In this document: positions 17,463 to 26,034 of the stretch, one piece after another
Layout: the number at the start of each line of letters is the position of its first letter
Position numbering within the stretch: the stretch's first letter is position 1
Assembly (NCBI GenBank): GCA_937864465.1
Contig: CALMJU010000005.1
Coordinates: 1-50,661 of the forward strand
DNA from: an uncultured Acidobacteriota bacterium
GTDB taxonomy: Bacteria; Acidobacteriota; Polarisedimenticolia; Polarisedimenticolales; JAIQFR01
Reading direction: 5' to 3'
DNA length: 50,661 bases
Position numbers and translations under genes: made by a program
The notes under the pieces: model-generated
The model's input: the letters and a program-made list of their open reading frames with translations, nothing else
Told to the model about the DNA's origin: nothing
Databases searched by the model: none

Positions 17463-19147
17463 GGCGGGACCTCCGACTTCCCGGCGGCCGGGAGCCGCCG
17501 CGCCAGCTCCTCGCGAAGCCGACGATGGTCCTCGCTTCTCGGGTACAGCCTCGCCGCCTCGGAGACGTCGGCGAACGCCCCCGGGAGATCCCCGGACCGG
17601 ATCCTCGCCGTCGCGCGCAAGACGCGAATCCCGGGACGGGTCGGCGCGAGCGAGACCGCGCGGTCGGCCTCCCGCAGCGCCTCCTCCACCCCCGCGTCCC
17701 CGTCGCCCGGAGCCGACGCGAGCAACGCCTCGGCGCGGGCGGCCGCCGAATCCGGGTTCCAGGGAGCGAGTGCCACGGCCCGAGCCGTCTCCTTGAGGGC
17801 CTCCGCGAGATCTCCGCGCGCAACCGCCTCGCGCGCCCGGTACCTCGCGTTCCACGCCGGCCCCGCCGCCGCGAGGATCGCGGCGGAGGCCACCGCTGCC
17901 GCCAGGAGAACGGCCCGCCCTACGCCCCGCGCCTCTCCGTCCGCCTCCCTTCCCTCGCTCGGGCGGCCGCCGGACAGGACGCCGCGGAGAAGAGCGGCGA
18001 ACCAGAGGGTCGACGGGAGCAGCGCGGTGAAGTCGCCGAGGTTCTGGATCGCGAAGGCGCCCAGCGCGACCCTCGCACCCGTTCGCCACGGCTCCTCGCC
18101 CGCCCCCGGTCTCGCCCACACCGGCCCGAGGAAGAGGAAGAAGAAGAGGGCGCTCACCACCGCCCCGGCGGGCAGCCCGATCTCGGCGGCGAGATGGAGC
18201 GGCAGATCGTGCGCGAACCGCGTCTCGCCGTCCCCCGTCCGCAGGTACGCCGGGAGAGCCGAGCCGAACCCTCCCGGCCCCACGCCGACCCACGGGTGGT
18301 CCGCGGCCATCGACGCGGCCGCCCGGAAGTTCCCCGCGCGGAGCCGCCAGGGGCTCTCGGGGTCCGAGGCGTTCAGCACCTCTCCGCCGCGAGCCACCGC
18401 GACCGCGAGAACGACGAGGACCGCCGCCGCGGCGAGAGCGGCGACGGTCTTGCGGGCCTTCCCGCGCCGCAGCGCCAGGAGGACCGCGGAGGCCGCGAGC
18501 CCGGCCGACGCGGTCGCCGACTCCGCCGAAAGGATTCCGGCGACCTGGATGCCGCAGGCGATCGCCAGCGCCGCGCGGCGCCAACCGCGGCGGGACGCCG
18601 CGAGCCCGACCGTCACCGCCAGCGCCATCGCGAGGAACCCCGCCATCGCCGCGGGAGTCGAGAACCCGGCGAAGGCTCGGCCCTCCGACAGTCTCGTCAG
18701 CACGGCCTCCCGGTCGGCGACGGGGACGCCGGCCTCGATCCGCGCCGCCAGAGTGTGGAGGCCGTACAGCTTCTGGAACGCCGCGTGAGCGCCGACGATG
18801 CCGCCGGTCACCGCGACCGTGACGGGAATCCACCGGCTACCGCGCGCCTCCTCCGGGAGCCTCGCGGCGGCCGAGCCGGCGGCCGCCGCGAGCAGCGCCA
18901 TCGCCGCAGCCTCGAGCGAGGAGGGCGGCCAGCACGTCGCGAGCCCCGCCGCAAGCCCCGCGGCCCCGAGAAGGAGCCCGCCCAGGACGTCCCCTCCCGC
19001 CGTCGGCGCCACCAGGACGAGAAGGGCGAGGAGCGCGGCGGAGGCGGCGAGGGACTCCCCCCGCACCTCCGGAGGCAGCAGGGGGAGGACAACGAGCAGC
19101 GCCACGAGAAGCTGGCGGGCGGCCGTTCCGGGACGATCGAAGGTCAT
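17459..19147 (-). CDS. Second O-antigen ligase/polymerase family protein with TPR tail
   Basis: 562 aa. The organisation is like its downstream neighbour: a polytopic N-terminal domain with FAGFSTPAAMAGFLAMAL, HPWVGVGPGGFGSALPAYL and RFAHDLPLHLAAEIGLP (the position of the catalytic loop histidine in Wzy_C proteins), then TPR-like repeats from about residue 440. It starts at an ATG 13 bases downstream of the pseudopilin stop. Closeness to two pilin genes makes pilin glycosylation a possibility (inference). Tandem duplication with divergence is plausible. Confidence 0.82.
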   Translation of the reverse strand: MTFDRPGTAARQLLVALLVVLPLLPPEVRGESLAASAALLALLVLVAPTAGGDVLGGLLLGAAGLAAGLATCWPPSSLEAAAMALLAAAAGSAAARLPEEARGSRWIPVTVAVTGGIVGAHAAFQKLYGLHTLAARIEAGVPVADREAVLTRLSEGRAFAGFSTPAAMAGFLAMALAVTVGLAASRRGWRRAALAIACGIQVAGILSAESATASAGLAASAVLLALRRGKARKTVAALAAAAVLVVLAVAVARGGEVLNASDPESPWRLRAGNFRAAASMAADHPWVGVGPGGFGSALPAYLRTGDGETRFAHDLPLHLAAEIGLPAGAVVSALFFFLFLGPVWARPGAGEEPWRTGARVALGAFAIQNLGDFTALLPSTLWFAALLRGVLSGGRPSEGREADGEARGVGRAVLLAAAVASAAILAAAGPAWNARYRAREAVARGDLAEALKETARAVALAPWNPDSAAARAEALLASAPGDGDAGVEEALREADRAVSLAPTRPGIRVLRATARIRSGDLPGAFADVSEAARLYPRSEDHRRLREELARRLPAAGKSEVPP

Positions 19148-19160
19148 CGCCCGCGGCGCA

Positions 19161-19610
19161 TCACTCGGGGGCGGCCGTGAATCGGCCGTTCACGAGGACG
19201 ATGTCCCGGAAGTAGTCGTCCCGGGTCGCGACCGAGATGTCGTCTCCGTCGATCCCGTCCTTGCCGAGGGAGGCGAGCGTGTAGTTCCCCGCTCCGTCCC
19301 GCCGGTACCGGAAAGGATGCCGCCAGCGATCGGAGGTCGGGACGGGGCGGCCCCCCAGGGAGCCGAGCGCCGCCCGGAGGCCGGCGGACCCGCTCGCGTC
19401 GTCCGGGAGGAATCCTCGGGATGCCGCGTACGCCTCGATCCCCTTCGCCACGGCCCGCATGTCGGCCATGGTCGCCCGCTGCCTGGACCTGTCGACGAGA
19501 CTCACGAGGCCGACGACGGCGATGCAGAGGATCACGGCGAGGAGCGCGAGAACGACGGTCAGCTCGACCACGGCGTAGCCGCCACTGCGCCCCGGGCTTC
19601 CGCGTCCCAT
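19161..19610 (-). CDS. Type IV pilin-like / pseudopilin protein, paralogue of PilA
   Basis: 149 aa. The prepilin cleavage site is SGG|YAVVELTVVLALLAV with Glu at +5, followed by a hydrophobic alpha1 helix. The soluble part shares MADMRAVAKGIEAYAASRGFLP with the PilA paralogue and ends DIVLVNGRFTAAPE, mirroring the end of PilA. The GKDGIDGDDIS loop resembles the calcium-binding loop of GspG-type major pseudopilins. It lies after the pilA terminator and before the O-antigen-ligase-like genes, so it is likely expressed at a different level from pilA. Role: minor pilin or secretion pseudopilin. Confidence 0.85.
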   Translation of the reverse strand: MGRGSPGRSGGYAVVELTVVLALLAVILCIAVVGLVSLVDRSRQRATMADMRAVAKGIEAYAASRGFLPDDASGSAGLRAALGSLGGRPVPTSDRWRHPFRYRRDGAGNYTLASLGKDGIDGDDISVATRDDYFRDIVLVNGRFTAAPE

Positions 19611-19705
19611 CGCCTCCCCGTTCCCCCGCGCGCTCGCGATCCGCGCCGCGACTTCGTGGTCGGCCGGGTTGGGGGAATTCTACATCAAAGGGAGGGCCGG
19701 ACATG

Positions 19706-19740
19706 AAAAGGCGGCGGGGGCGCCAAGCCCCCCCGCCGCC
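19706..19740 (-). terminator. Intrinsic terminator of pilA
   Basis: On the minus strand an 11-bp perfect GC stem (plus-strand positions 19710-19720 and 19730-19740) with a 9-base loop is followed by TTTT, starting 14 bases after the pilA TAA. This isolates the highly expressed pilin message from the downstream pseudopilin gene. Confidence 0.8.
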
Positions 19741-19753
19741 TTGAATGGAACCG

Positions 19754-20209
19754 TTACTGCTGGACGCCCTCGGGCCAGGCCGCGAACTGCCCGTTCATGA
19801 AAACGATCGGGAAGTCGAAGCCCGTGGTCGCGCCCCACTGGACGCCCGTCAGGTCGCCGCCGTCCTTGCCGCCGGACGCGAGCGTGTACCCCAGCGCGTC
19901 GGAGTTCACATAGAAATCGTAGCGCCAGCCGTCCTGAAGCGGCATCGTCCGGATGTAGATCGGCACGACGCTCGTCGTCGTGTTCGCCAGAGTGGCGATG
20001 TCCGTCACGGCCGGGTAGTAGTTGTTGTCGATGGCGTACTGCTCGACGGCGGTGCCGATCGAGCGGATGTCGGCCATCGTCCGCTTCTGCTTGCCGCGGT
20101 CGATCGCGTTCAAGAGGTTGGGGATCGCGATGGCCGCGATGATGCCGATGATCGCCACGACGATCAGCAGCTCGATGAGCGTGAAACCTTTGCTGTTCCG
20201 GTTCTTCAT
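19754..20209 (-). CDS. pilA: Type IV major pilin, PilA/GspG-like
   Basis: 151 aa. Class III signal MKNRNSKG|FTLIELLIVVAIIGIIAA with Glu5, then the globular domain. Residues around TMADIRSIGTAVEQYAIDNNYYP form the helix and Tyr-rich turn of short pilins. SGGKDGGDLTG may bind calcium as in GspG. The start is set by a strong AAAGGAGG site 9 bases upstream. It has its own sigma-54 promoter and terminator, as expected for an abundant subunit. The short length without a disulfide loop makes it GspG-like, but the pilR/pilS neighbours support a pilus role. Confidence 0.93.
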   Translation of the reverse strand: MKNRNSKGFTLIELLIVVAIIGIIAAIAIPNLLNAIDRGKQKRTMADIRSIGTAVEQYAIDNNYYPAVTDIATLANTTTSVVPIYIRTMPLQDGWRYDFYVNSDALGYTLASGGKDGGDLTGVQWGATTGFDFPIVFMNGQFAAWPEGVQQ

Positions 20210-20245
20210 ATCGCTTGGCCTCCTTTCAGGTCCGTTCCGGGAAAG

Positions 20246-20261
20246 AGCAAGGGCGGTGCCA
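20246..20261 (-). promoter_or_regulatory. Sigma-54 (RpoN) promoter of pilA
   Basis: On the minus strand the sequence reads TGGCAC-CGCCC-TTGCT, matching the sigma-54 consensus TGGCAC-N5-TTGCW exactly, including GG at -24 and GC at -12. Predicted transcription start is near 20236, giving a leader of about 27 nt that contains the AAAGGAGG site. The adjacent pilR encodes the NtrC-class activator this promoter needs. Confidence 0.85.
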
Positions 20262-20412
20262 CGTCGGCCCGTCCTGGCCCTGGATCCAGCAACTGTCGAT
20301 TTTACAACGCATTGGAGCCACACACCCATTCTTCGACGCCGCGCGCCGCCTCCGCCCGCGAGAGAGATTGCCGCGCCGCGTCGCCCGAAGCGGGAATCGG
20401 TGACACCCCACG

Positions 20413-21897
20413 TCACCGCGCTCCTTCCCCGGCCGTGGCCGGCCACGAGCCGGCCTCCTCTCCCGGCGGCACCGCCTCGCCGGAGGAGGCCCCTTCCCGT
20501 CCCGTGAGCCCGTACTTCTTGGCGAAGTAGCGGAAGGAACGGAAGGTCATGCCCAGGATCTCCGCCGCCCGCGTCTGGACGCCGCCCGTACGCTCCATCG
20601 CCTCGACCATGAACCGCTGCCTCAGCTCCTCCAGGTGATGCTCGAGGTCGACGCCGCCGTCGGGAAGCGCGATGTCGACGCCCGCGCGCTCGCTCCCCCC
20701 GCTCCGCACCTCCCGGGGCAGGCTCTCCGGCTGGACGACGTCCGCGCTCTCGAGCGCGACGGCTCGCTCGACGACGTTCTCGAGCTCCCGGACGTTCCCC
20801 GGCCAGCGGTACGACTCCAGACAGTCCATCGCGGCCTTCGAGATCCCGGCCAGCGGCTTCCCCATCTGCCGGCGGTACTTGTCGAGGAAGTGCTCCGCGA
20901 GCGCCGGGATGTCCTCGGGCTTCTCCCGGAGGGCGGGCATCCGGATCGGAATGACGTGGATCCGGTAGAAGAGATCCTCCCGGAACCGCTTCTCGCGGAC
21001 CATCTGCTCGAGATCCTGGTTCGTCGCGGTGATCACCCGGACGTCGACGTCGATCTCCTCCGTTCCCCCGACGCGACGGATCTTTCGCTCCTGCAGCACC
21101 CGCAGCAGCTTGATCTGCATCGCCGGCGAGGTCTCGCCGATCTCGTCCAGGAAGATCGTCCCCTGGGCCGCGGCTTCGAACAGGCCCTTCTTGTTCGCGG
21201 TCGCCCCCGTGAAGCTCCCCTTCATGTGGCCGAAGAGCTCGCTCTCAAGGAGATCGTCAGGAAGCGCCCCGCAGTTGATGGAGACGAAGGCTCCGTCCTT
21301 CCGGCCCGAGTTGTAGTGGATCGCCCGCGCGATCAGCTCTTTCCCGGTTCCGGACTCGCCGGAGATCAGGATCGTGCTGCCGGTCGCCGCCACCCGCTCG
21401 ATGAGATCGAAGATCGCCCGCATCTTGGAGCTCCGTCCCACGAGCCCGTCGAAGCGGTACTTGCCCTGGAGCTGGGCCCGGAGGCCGCGGTTCTGGTCCC
21501 GAAGCGCCTCGTTCTCGGCGGCGAGGCGCTTCTGCTCCATCGTCTTCCGGACGACGGCCTTGACCTCGTCGAGATCGAACGGCTTCTCGACGTAGTAGAG
21601 CGCCCCCTCGTTGAGAGCCTCGATCGCGACCTCCTTCGAGCCGAAGGCCGTCATCAGGATCACCGCCGTCCCGGGGACCGTCCTGCGGCAATGCCGCAGG
21701 AGGTCGAGCCCGGAGAGGCCCGGCATCGAGATGTCGCTCACGATGAGGTCGAACGGGTCGCCGGGGTTCCGGTCCACGAGCTCGAGCGCCTTCGAGCCCG
21801 ACTCCGCGGTCTCGACCGCGTACCCCTCCTTGCGCAGCATCAGCGCGAGGAGGTCGCGCATGCTCTTCTCGTCCTCGGCGACCAGGATCCTGTTCAA
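20413..21897 (-). CDS. pilR: Type IV pilus response regulator, NtrC-family sigma-54 activator PilR
   Basis: 494 aa from a TTG that overlaps the pilS stop (TTGA). The receiver domain carries phosphoacceptor Asp55 (LIVSDISMPG) and Lys105 (VEKPF). The AAA+ domain has Walker A GESGTGKE at about 180-187 and the sigma-54 contact loop GSFTGA at 227-232, the Ser variant of GAFTGA. Walker B lies in GTIFLDEIGE and the arginine finger region in RFREDLFYRI. The C-terminal Fis-type helix-turn-helix is RAAEILGMTFRSFRYFAKKYGL. It should activate the sigma-54 promoter of pilA located about 150 bases downstream of its stop. Confidence 0.95.
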   Translation of the reverse strand: MNRILVAEDEKSMRDLLALMLRKEGYAVETAESGSKALELVDRNPGDPFDLIVSDISMPGLSGLDLLRHCRRTVPGTAVILMTAFGSKEVAIEALNEGALYYVEKPFDLDEVKAVVRKTMEQKRLAAENEALRDQNRGLRAQLQGKYRFDGLVGRSSKMRAIFDLIERVAATGSTILISGESGTGKELIARAIHYNSGRKDGAFVSINCGALPDDLLESELFGHMKGSFTGATANKKGLFEAAAQGTIFLDEIGETSPAMQIKLLRVLQERKIRRVGGTEEIDVDVRVITATNQDLEQMVREKRFREDLFYRIHVIPIRMPALREKPEDIPALAEHFLDKYRRQMGKPLAGISKAAMDCLESYRWPGNVRELENVVERAVALESADVVQPESLPREVRSGGSERAGVDIALPDGGVDLEHHLEELRQRFMVEAMERTGGVQTRAAEILGMTFRSFRYFAKKYGLTGREGASSGEAVPPGEEAGSWPATAGEGAR

Positions 21898-23582
21898 AGG
21901 GCGGCTCCTCCGGCGACCGTCCCCCTGGAAGCGGGGCCCGCCGCCGAGCGCGCGGACGTCTCGAGAGGGATGCGGATCCGCACCGTCGTCCCGCTGCCGG
22001 GGCGGCTCTCGAGGCTGATCCGACCCCCGTGCTCCTGCACCAGCCTGTAGACGATGGCGGCGCCCAGGCCGGTACCTTCCTCGAACCGCCCGTGGAACGG
22101 CTGGAAGTAGGAGTCGACCTCCTTCTCGTCCATTCCGACGCCGTCGTCCTGGAACACGATCTCCACGTGGCGGTCCTCTTCCCGGGTCTTCAGGTCGAGC
22201 GACAGCGTGCCGCCCCCAGGCATCGCCTTCAGCGCGTTCGTGGCCAGGTTCCAGAAGATCTGCTTCATCCGGTCCGGGTCGGCGTCGCAGCAGACCGCGG
22301 CCCCGTTCCACCGCGTCTCGATCCTGTGGCCCGGACGGAACTCCCGGCTCCTGCGGAGGAGCTTCAGCTGGTCCTCGAGCAGCTTCACCAGATCGCACCG
22401 CTCCGGAGCGAAGGTGCCGGGCCGCGCGAACGTCAGGAAGTCCCCGATCGTCCGATCGAGCCTCTGGGATTCCCGGAGGATGATGTCCATCAGCTCGAGC
22501 GTCTCCCCCTCCGGCCGCAGGCTCCCCTTGAGGTACTGGACCGCGCCGCTGACGGCGGCGAGAGGGTTCCTCAGCTCGTGGGCCATGCCGGCGGCCATCT
22601 CCCCGAGGGCCGCCATCCTCTCCTTGAGCCGGACCTCCTGCTCGAGGGCCTGGATCTCCGTGAGATCCTGGAAGATGAAGATGTAGCCGAGCGGGTTCCC
22701 CGCACGGTCGTGCAGGTTCGACACGGCGAACCCGAGGAACAGGTGGCGCCCGGCCGGGGTCTCGAACCACCGCTCGAACCGGTGGCGCCGCTTCTCGCTC
22801 AGGCGGACCAGGATCTCCTGGAGGAAGCCGGGACCCGTGCCGATCCAGTCGTCGACGGGACGTCCCAGGATCGCGGAGGCGTCGAACCCCGTGATGTCCG
22901 CGGCCCCGCGGTTCATGAAGTTCACCCGCCCCTCGAGATCCGTCGTGACGAGACCGCTGTTGATCGACTCGATGATGTTCTCGTTCAGCGCCTGCAGGCG
23001 CGCCACGGTGCCCCGCCTCTCGGCGAGCTCGTCCCCCTGGGAGCGGAGCCGCTCCGCGAGATAGCTCGCGAGGAGCGCCACGGCGACGAAGGCGACGAGG
23101 TGGGCGACGAGGAAGTAGCCGGCCCGGCCCGGCTCGGGCGCGACGCCCGCGCTCGCGGCGAAGCCGAGGCGAGGGATCCGGAGAACGACGAGCGCCGCAT
23201 ACAGGAGCCAGCAGATCCCCGCGAACAGGAGACCGCCGCGCCTGTAGAGCATCAGCGAGGCGACCGACACCGGGAGGACGTACAGGAACGACATCGGGCT
23301 GTCGAGGCCTCCCGTGATCTGCACGAACGCCGTCAGGCTCACCGCGTCGCCGAAGAGCTGCAGGTGCACGAAGGAGCGCCGGCCGGCGAGCCAGCGGTCG
23401 AGGGCCGCGTAGACGAGGACCATGCCGTAGACGACGGCGGTCAACAGGAAGAGCGGCCGCAGCGTCTCTCCCGGGCGCAGCAGCAGCTCGATCGCGAAGG
23501 CCGAGATCAGCAGGGCCGTCACGGTGACGACCCGGAGGATCATCAGCCAGCGGAGCTGCCGTTCCGTCTCGCTGCGGTCCAT
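21894..23582 (-). CDS. pilS: Sensor histidine kinase PilS
   Basis: 562 aa. Six likely membrane segments in residues 12-175, a PAS domain at about 195-310 (IIESINSGLVTTDLEGRV), the H-box with His335 in GMAHELRNPL, then N-box NLATNALKAMPGGG, G1 QDDGVGMD and G2 GTGLGAAIVYRLV. This domain order matches PilS, which senses pilin level in the inner membrane and phosphorylates PilR. An ATG start is used and the gene is coupled to pilR. It lies 50 bases downstream of pilC, so the pil genes may be read as one long leftward unit. Confidence 0.94.
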   Translation of the reverse strand: MDRSETERQLRWLMILRVVTVTALLISAFAIELLLRPGETLRPLFLLTAVVYGMVLVYAALDRWLAGRRSFVHLQLFGDAVSLTAFVQITGGLDSPMSFLYVLPVSVASLMLYRRGGLLFAGICWLLYAALVVLRIPRLGFAASAGVAPEPGRAGYFLVAHLVAFVAVALLASYLAERLRSQGDELAERRGTVARLQALNENIIESINSGLVTTDLEGRVNFMNRGAADITGFDASAILGRPVDDWIGTGPGFLQEILVRLSEKRRHRFERWFETPAGRHLFLGFAVSNLHDRAGNPLGYIFIFQDLTEIQALEQEVRLKERMAALGEMAAGMAHELRNPLAAVSGAVQYLKGSLRPEGETLELMDIILRESQRLDRTIGDFLTFARPGTFAPERCDLVKLLEDQLKLLRRSREFRPGHRIETRWNGAAVCCDADPDRMKQIFWNLATNALKAMPGGGTLSLDLKTREEDRHVEIVFQDDGVGMDEKEVDSYFQPFHGRFEEGTGLGAAIVYRLVQEHGGRISLESRPGSGTTVRIRIPLETSARSAAGPASRGTVAGGAAL

Positions 23583-23632
23583 GCCCCCCCCGGCGGAGGC
23601 GGGCGCGGGCCCGCCCCCTCTCCACGCGGAGA

Positions 23633-24835
23633 TCAGCCGATCTTGCTGATGAGGTCGAACATCGGCATGTACATCGAGATCACGATGCCGCCGATGACGA
23701 CGCCCAAGAACATGATCATGATCGGCTCCAAAAGGGCCAACAGGTTCGCCGTGGCCTCGTCCACCTCGTCGTCGTAGAAGTCCGCGATCTTGTTGAGCAT
23801 CGATTCGAGTGCCCCCGTCTGCTCGCCCACGGCGACCATCTGGACCACCATCGGCGGGAACACGTCGGTGTGCTTCAGCGGCTCGGAGATCGTCTTCCCC
23901 TCCTCGATGCTCTTCCGGGTCGTCATGATGGCGTCTTCCACGACCGAGTTCCCCGCGGTCCGCGCGGTGATCGAGAGCCCCTCGAGGATCGGGACGCCGG
24001 AGGAGACCAGCGTTCCGAGCGTCCGGCAGAAGCGGGCCACGGCGATCTTCCGGAGGACCGATCCGAGCACGGGAAGCTTCAGGAGCAGGCCGTCGATCAC
24101 CCTCCGGCCGGCGTAGGTCTTGTGGTAGCGGTTCAGCGCGAACACCCCGATCCCGATGGCGCCGAACACGAGCCACCACCACGAACCGATGAAGCGAGAC
24201 ATCGCGATCGTGATGCGCGTCGGGAGCGGGAGCGTCGCTCCGAGCCCCTCGAACAGGGTCGCGAACGTCGGGATCACCTTCCAGAGGATGACCCACACGA
24301 CCCCGATCGCGATCAAGATGACCGCGACGGGGTAGACGAGGGCGGAGCGGACGGCGGAGCGCAGCTTCACGATCTTCTCGATGTAGGTGGAGAGACGCTG
24401 GAGGATCGTGTCGAGGATGCCGCCCGCCTCCCCCGCCGCGACCATGTTGCTGTAGAGGTCGTCGAACACCTTCGGGTGCTTCCGGAGGGAGTCGGCGAGG
24501 GTCGCGCCCGACTCGACGTCCTGCCGGACCGCGAAGAGAACCTTCTGGAACGCGCGGTTCTCCTGCTGCGACGCGAGGATCTCCAGGCACTGCACGAGCG
24601 GGAGCCCGGCGTCGATCATCACCGAGAACTGCCGCGTGAAGATCGCGACCTCCTTCGTGGAGATCCCGCCGCCGAACCTCGGGAGCGCGAACTCCTTCCC
24701 CTTCTCGGTGACGGCGGTGACCATGATCTGCTGCTTCCTGAGCGCGGAGACCACGGCATCCTTGCTCTCCGCGACCAGAACGCCTTCCTGAACCTTCCCC
24801 GCGCGGGTCCGACCCTTCCAGGTGTAGTTCGGCAT
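23633..24835 (-). CDS. pilC: Type IV pilus inner-membrane platform protein PilC
   Basis: 400 aa. The N-terminus (MPNYTWKGRTRAGKVQEG) is the PilC/GspF signature. Two T2SSF domains follow, each with a GLPLVQCLEIL/GVPILEGLSIT-like start, a conserved MVAAGEAGG/MVAVGEQTG turn and hydrophobic segments. It forms the cytoplasmic-facing platform that couples PilB and PilT to pilin assembly. The chosen ATG has a GAGGAG site 9 bases upstream; the longer frame has an unrelated Arg-rich extension. It is 28 bases downstream of pilT. Confidence 0.95.
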   Translation of the reverse strand: MPNYTWKGRTRAGKVQEGVLVAESKDAVVSALRKQQIMVTAVTEKGKEFALPRFGGGISTKEVAIFTRQFSVMIDAGLPLVQCLEILASQQENRAFQKVLFAVRQDVESGATLADSLRKHPKVFDDLYSNMVAAGEAGGILDTILQRLSTYIEKIVKLRSAVRSALVYPVAVILIAIGVVWVILWKVIPTFATLFEGLGATLPLPTRITIAMSRFIGSWWWLVFGAIGIGVFALNRYHKTYAGRRVIDGLLLKLPVLGSVLRKIAVARFCRTLGTLVSSGVPILEGLSITARTAGNSVVEDAIMTTRKSIEEGKTISEPLKHTDVFPPMVVQMVAVGEQTGALESMLNKIADFYDDEVDEATANLLALLEPIMIMFLGVVIGGIVISMYMPMFDLISKIG

Positions 24836-24863
24836 GCTCGACTCCTCCTCGCCCGGTCCGGAA

Positions 24864-25994
24864 TCACTTGCCCGGCTGGCGGCGACCCGGGGCCGCCGTG
24901 GCCGCCGTCGGCTGGTAGACGAGCCCCGCACCGCGGTTGATCATCTCCTGCAGCTCGTCCGGGTTGGAGCTCATCGAGAGCGCCAACTGCAGGGAGATCT
25001 GCTTCTTGAAGTGCAGCGTGGCCAGGGACTGGTTGAACGTCTGCATCCCGAACTGGTTCTGCCCGGTCTGCATCGCGGAATAGATCTGGTGGACCTTGTC
25101 CTCGCGGACCAGGTTTCGGATGGCCGAGTTCGGGATCAGGATCTCCATCGCCAGGACGCGCCCGTGACCGTTGGCCCTCGGCAGGAGCGACTGGCACAGG
25201 ATCCCCTCCAGCACGAAGGAGAGCTGCGTCCGGATCTGCGACTGCTGGTGGGCCGGGAACACGTCGATGATCCGGTTGATCGTCTGCGCGGCGGAGTTCG
25301 TGTGCAGCGTGGCGAAGGTGAGGTGGCCGGTCTCCGCGATCCGGAGCGCCGACTCGATCGTCTCGAGGTCCCGCATCTCGCCGATCAGGACGACGTCGGG
25401 GTCCTGGCGGAGGACCGACCGCAGGGCGTTGCCGAACGAGTGCGTGTCGGCGTGGAGCTCCCTCTGGTTGACGAGGCAGCGCTTGTGCGAGTGCAGGTAC
25501 TCGATCGGGTCCTCGATCGTCACGATGTGCTCGTGCCGCTCGTTGTTGACCTTGTCGAGCATCGCCGCGAGCGTCGTCGACTTCCCGGAACCGGTCGGAC
25601 CCGTGACCAGGATCAGCCCCCGGGGCTTCTCGCAGAGCGACGCGACGACCTCGGGGAGCCCGAGGTCCTTGAAGTTCCGGATCTCCCACGGGATCGTCCG
25701 GAAGGCCCCCGCCACCGCCCCTCGCTGGAAGAAGACGTTGGCCCGGAACCTCGCGAGCCCCTTGACCCCGAACGAGAAATCGAGCTCGAGCGTCTCCTCC
25801 AGGCGGTGCTTCTGGTTGTCCGTCAGCACGCTGTAGACGAGCTGCTTCGTCTCGGAGGCGGTCAGCGGAGGGAGCTGCAGCGGCACCATCTTGCCGTCGA
25901 TGCGGACCTGCGGCGGCGAATTCGTCGTGACGTGCAGGTCGGTCCCCCCCTGGTCCACCAGGGTCTTCAACAGCTGGTGCATCGTGACGCCCAT
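24864..25994 (-). CDS. pilT: Twitching motility retraction ATPase PilT
   Basis: 376 aa hexameric secretion ATPase that powers pilus disassembly. Walker A is TGPTGSGKSTT at about residues 131-141; the Asp box lies in IVTIEDPIEYLH, Walker B in DPDVVLIGEMRD, and the His box in GHLTFATLHTNSAAQTINRI. The PilT-specific AIRNLVREDKVHQIYSAMQT (AIRNLIR) motif near the C-terminus separates it from PilB and PilU. The Ala/Pro/Lys C-terminal tail is longer than in most PilT proteins. It is 40 bases downstream of pilB. Confidence 0.96.
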   Translation of the reverse strand: MGVTMHQLLKTLVDQGGTDLHVTTNSPPQVRIDGKMVPLQLPPLTASETKQLVYSVLTDNQKHRLEETLELDFSFGVKGLARFRANVFFQRGAVAGAFRTIPWEIRNFKDLGLPEVVASLCEKPRGLILVTGPTGSGKSTTLAAMLDKVNNERHEHIVTIEDPIEYLHSHKRCLVNQRELHADTHSFGNALRSVLRQDPDVVLIGEMRDLETIESALRIAETGHLTFATLHTNSAAQTINRIIDVFPAHQQSQIRTQLSFVLEGILCQSLLPRANGHGRVLAMEILIPNSAIRNLVREDKVHQIYSAMQTGQNQFGMQTFNQSLATLHFKKQISLQLALSMSSNPDELQEMINRGAGLVYQPTAATAAPGRRQPGK

Positions 25995-26034
25995 CGCCTC
26001 TCCTCGCCGGCGGCCCGAGCGCGCCGGCCCTCCC

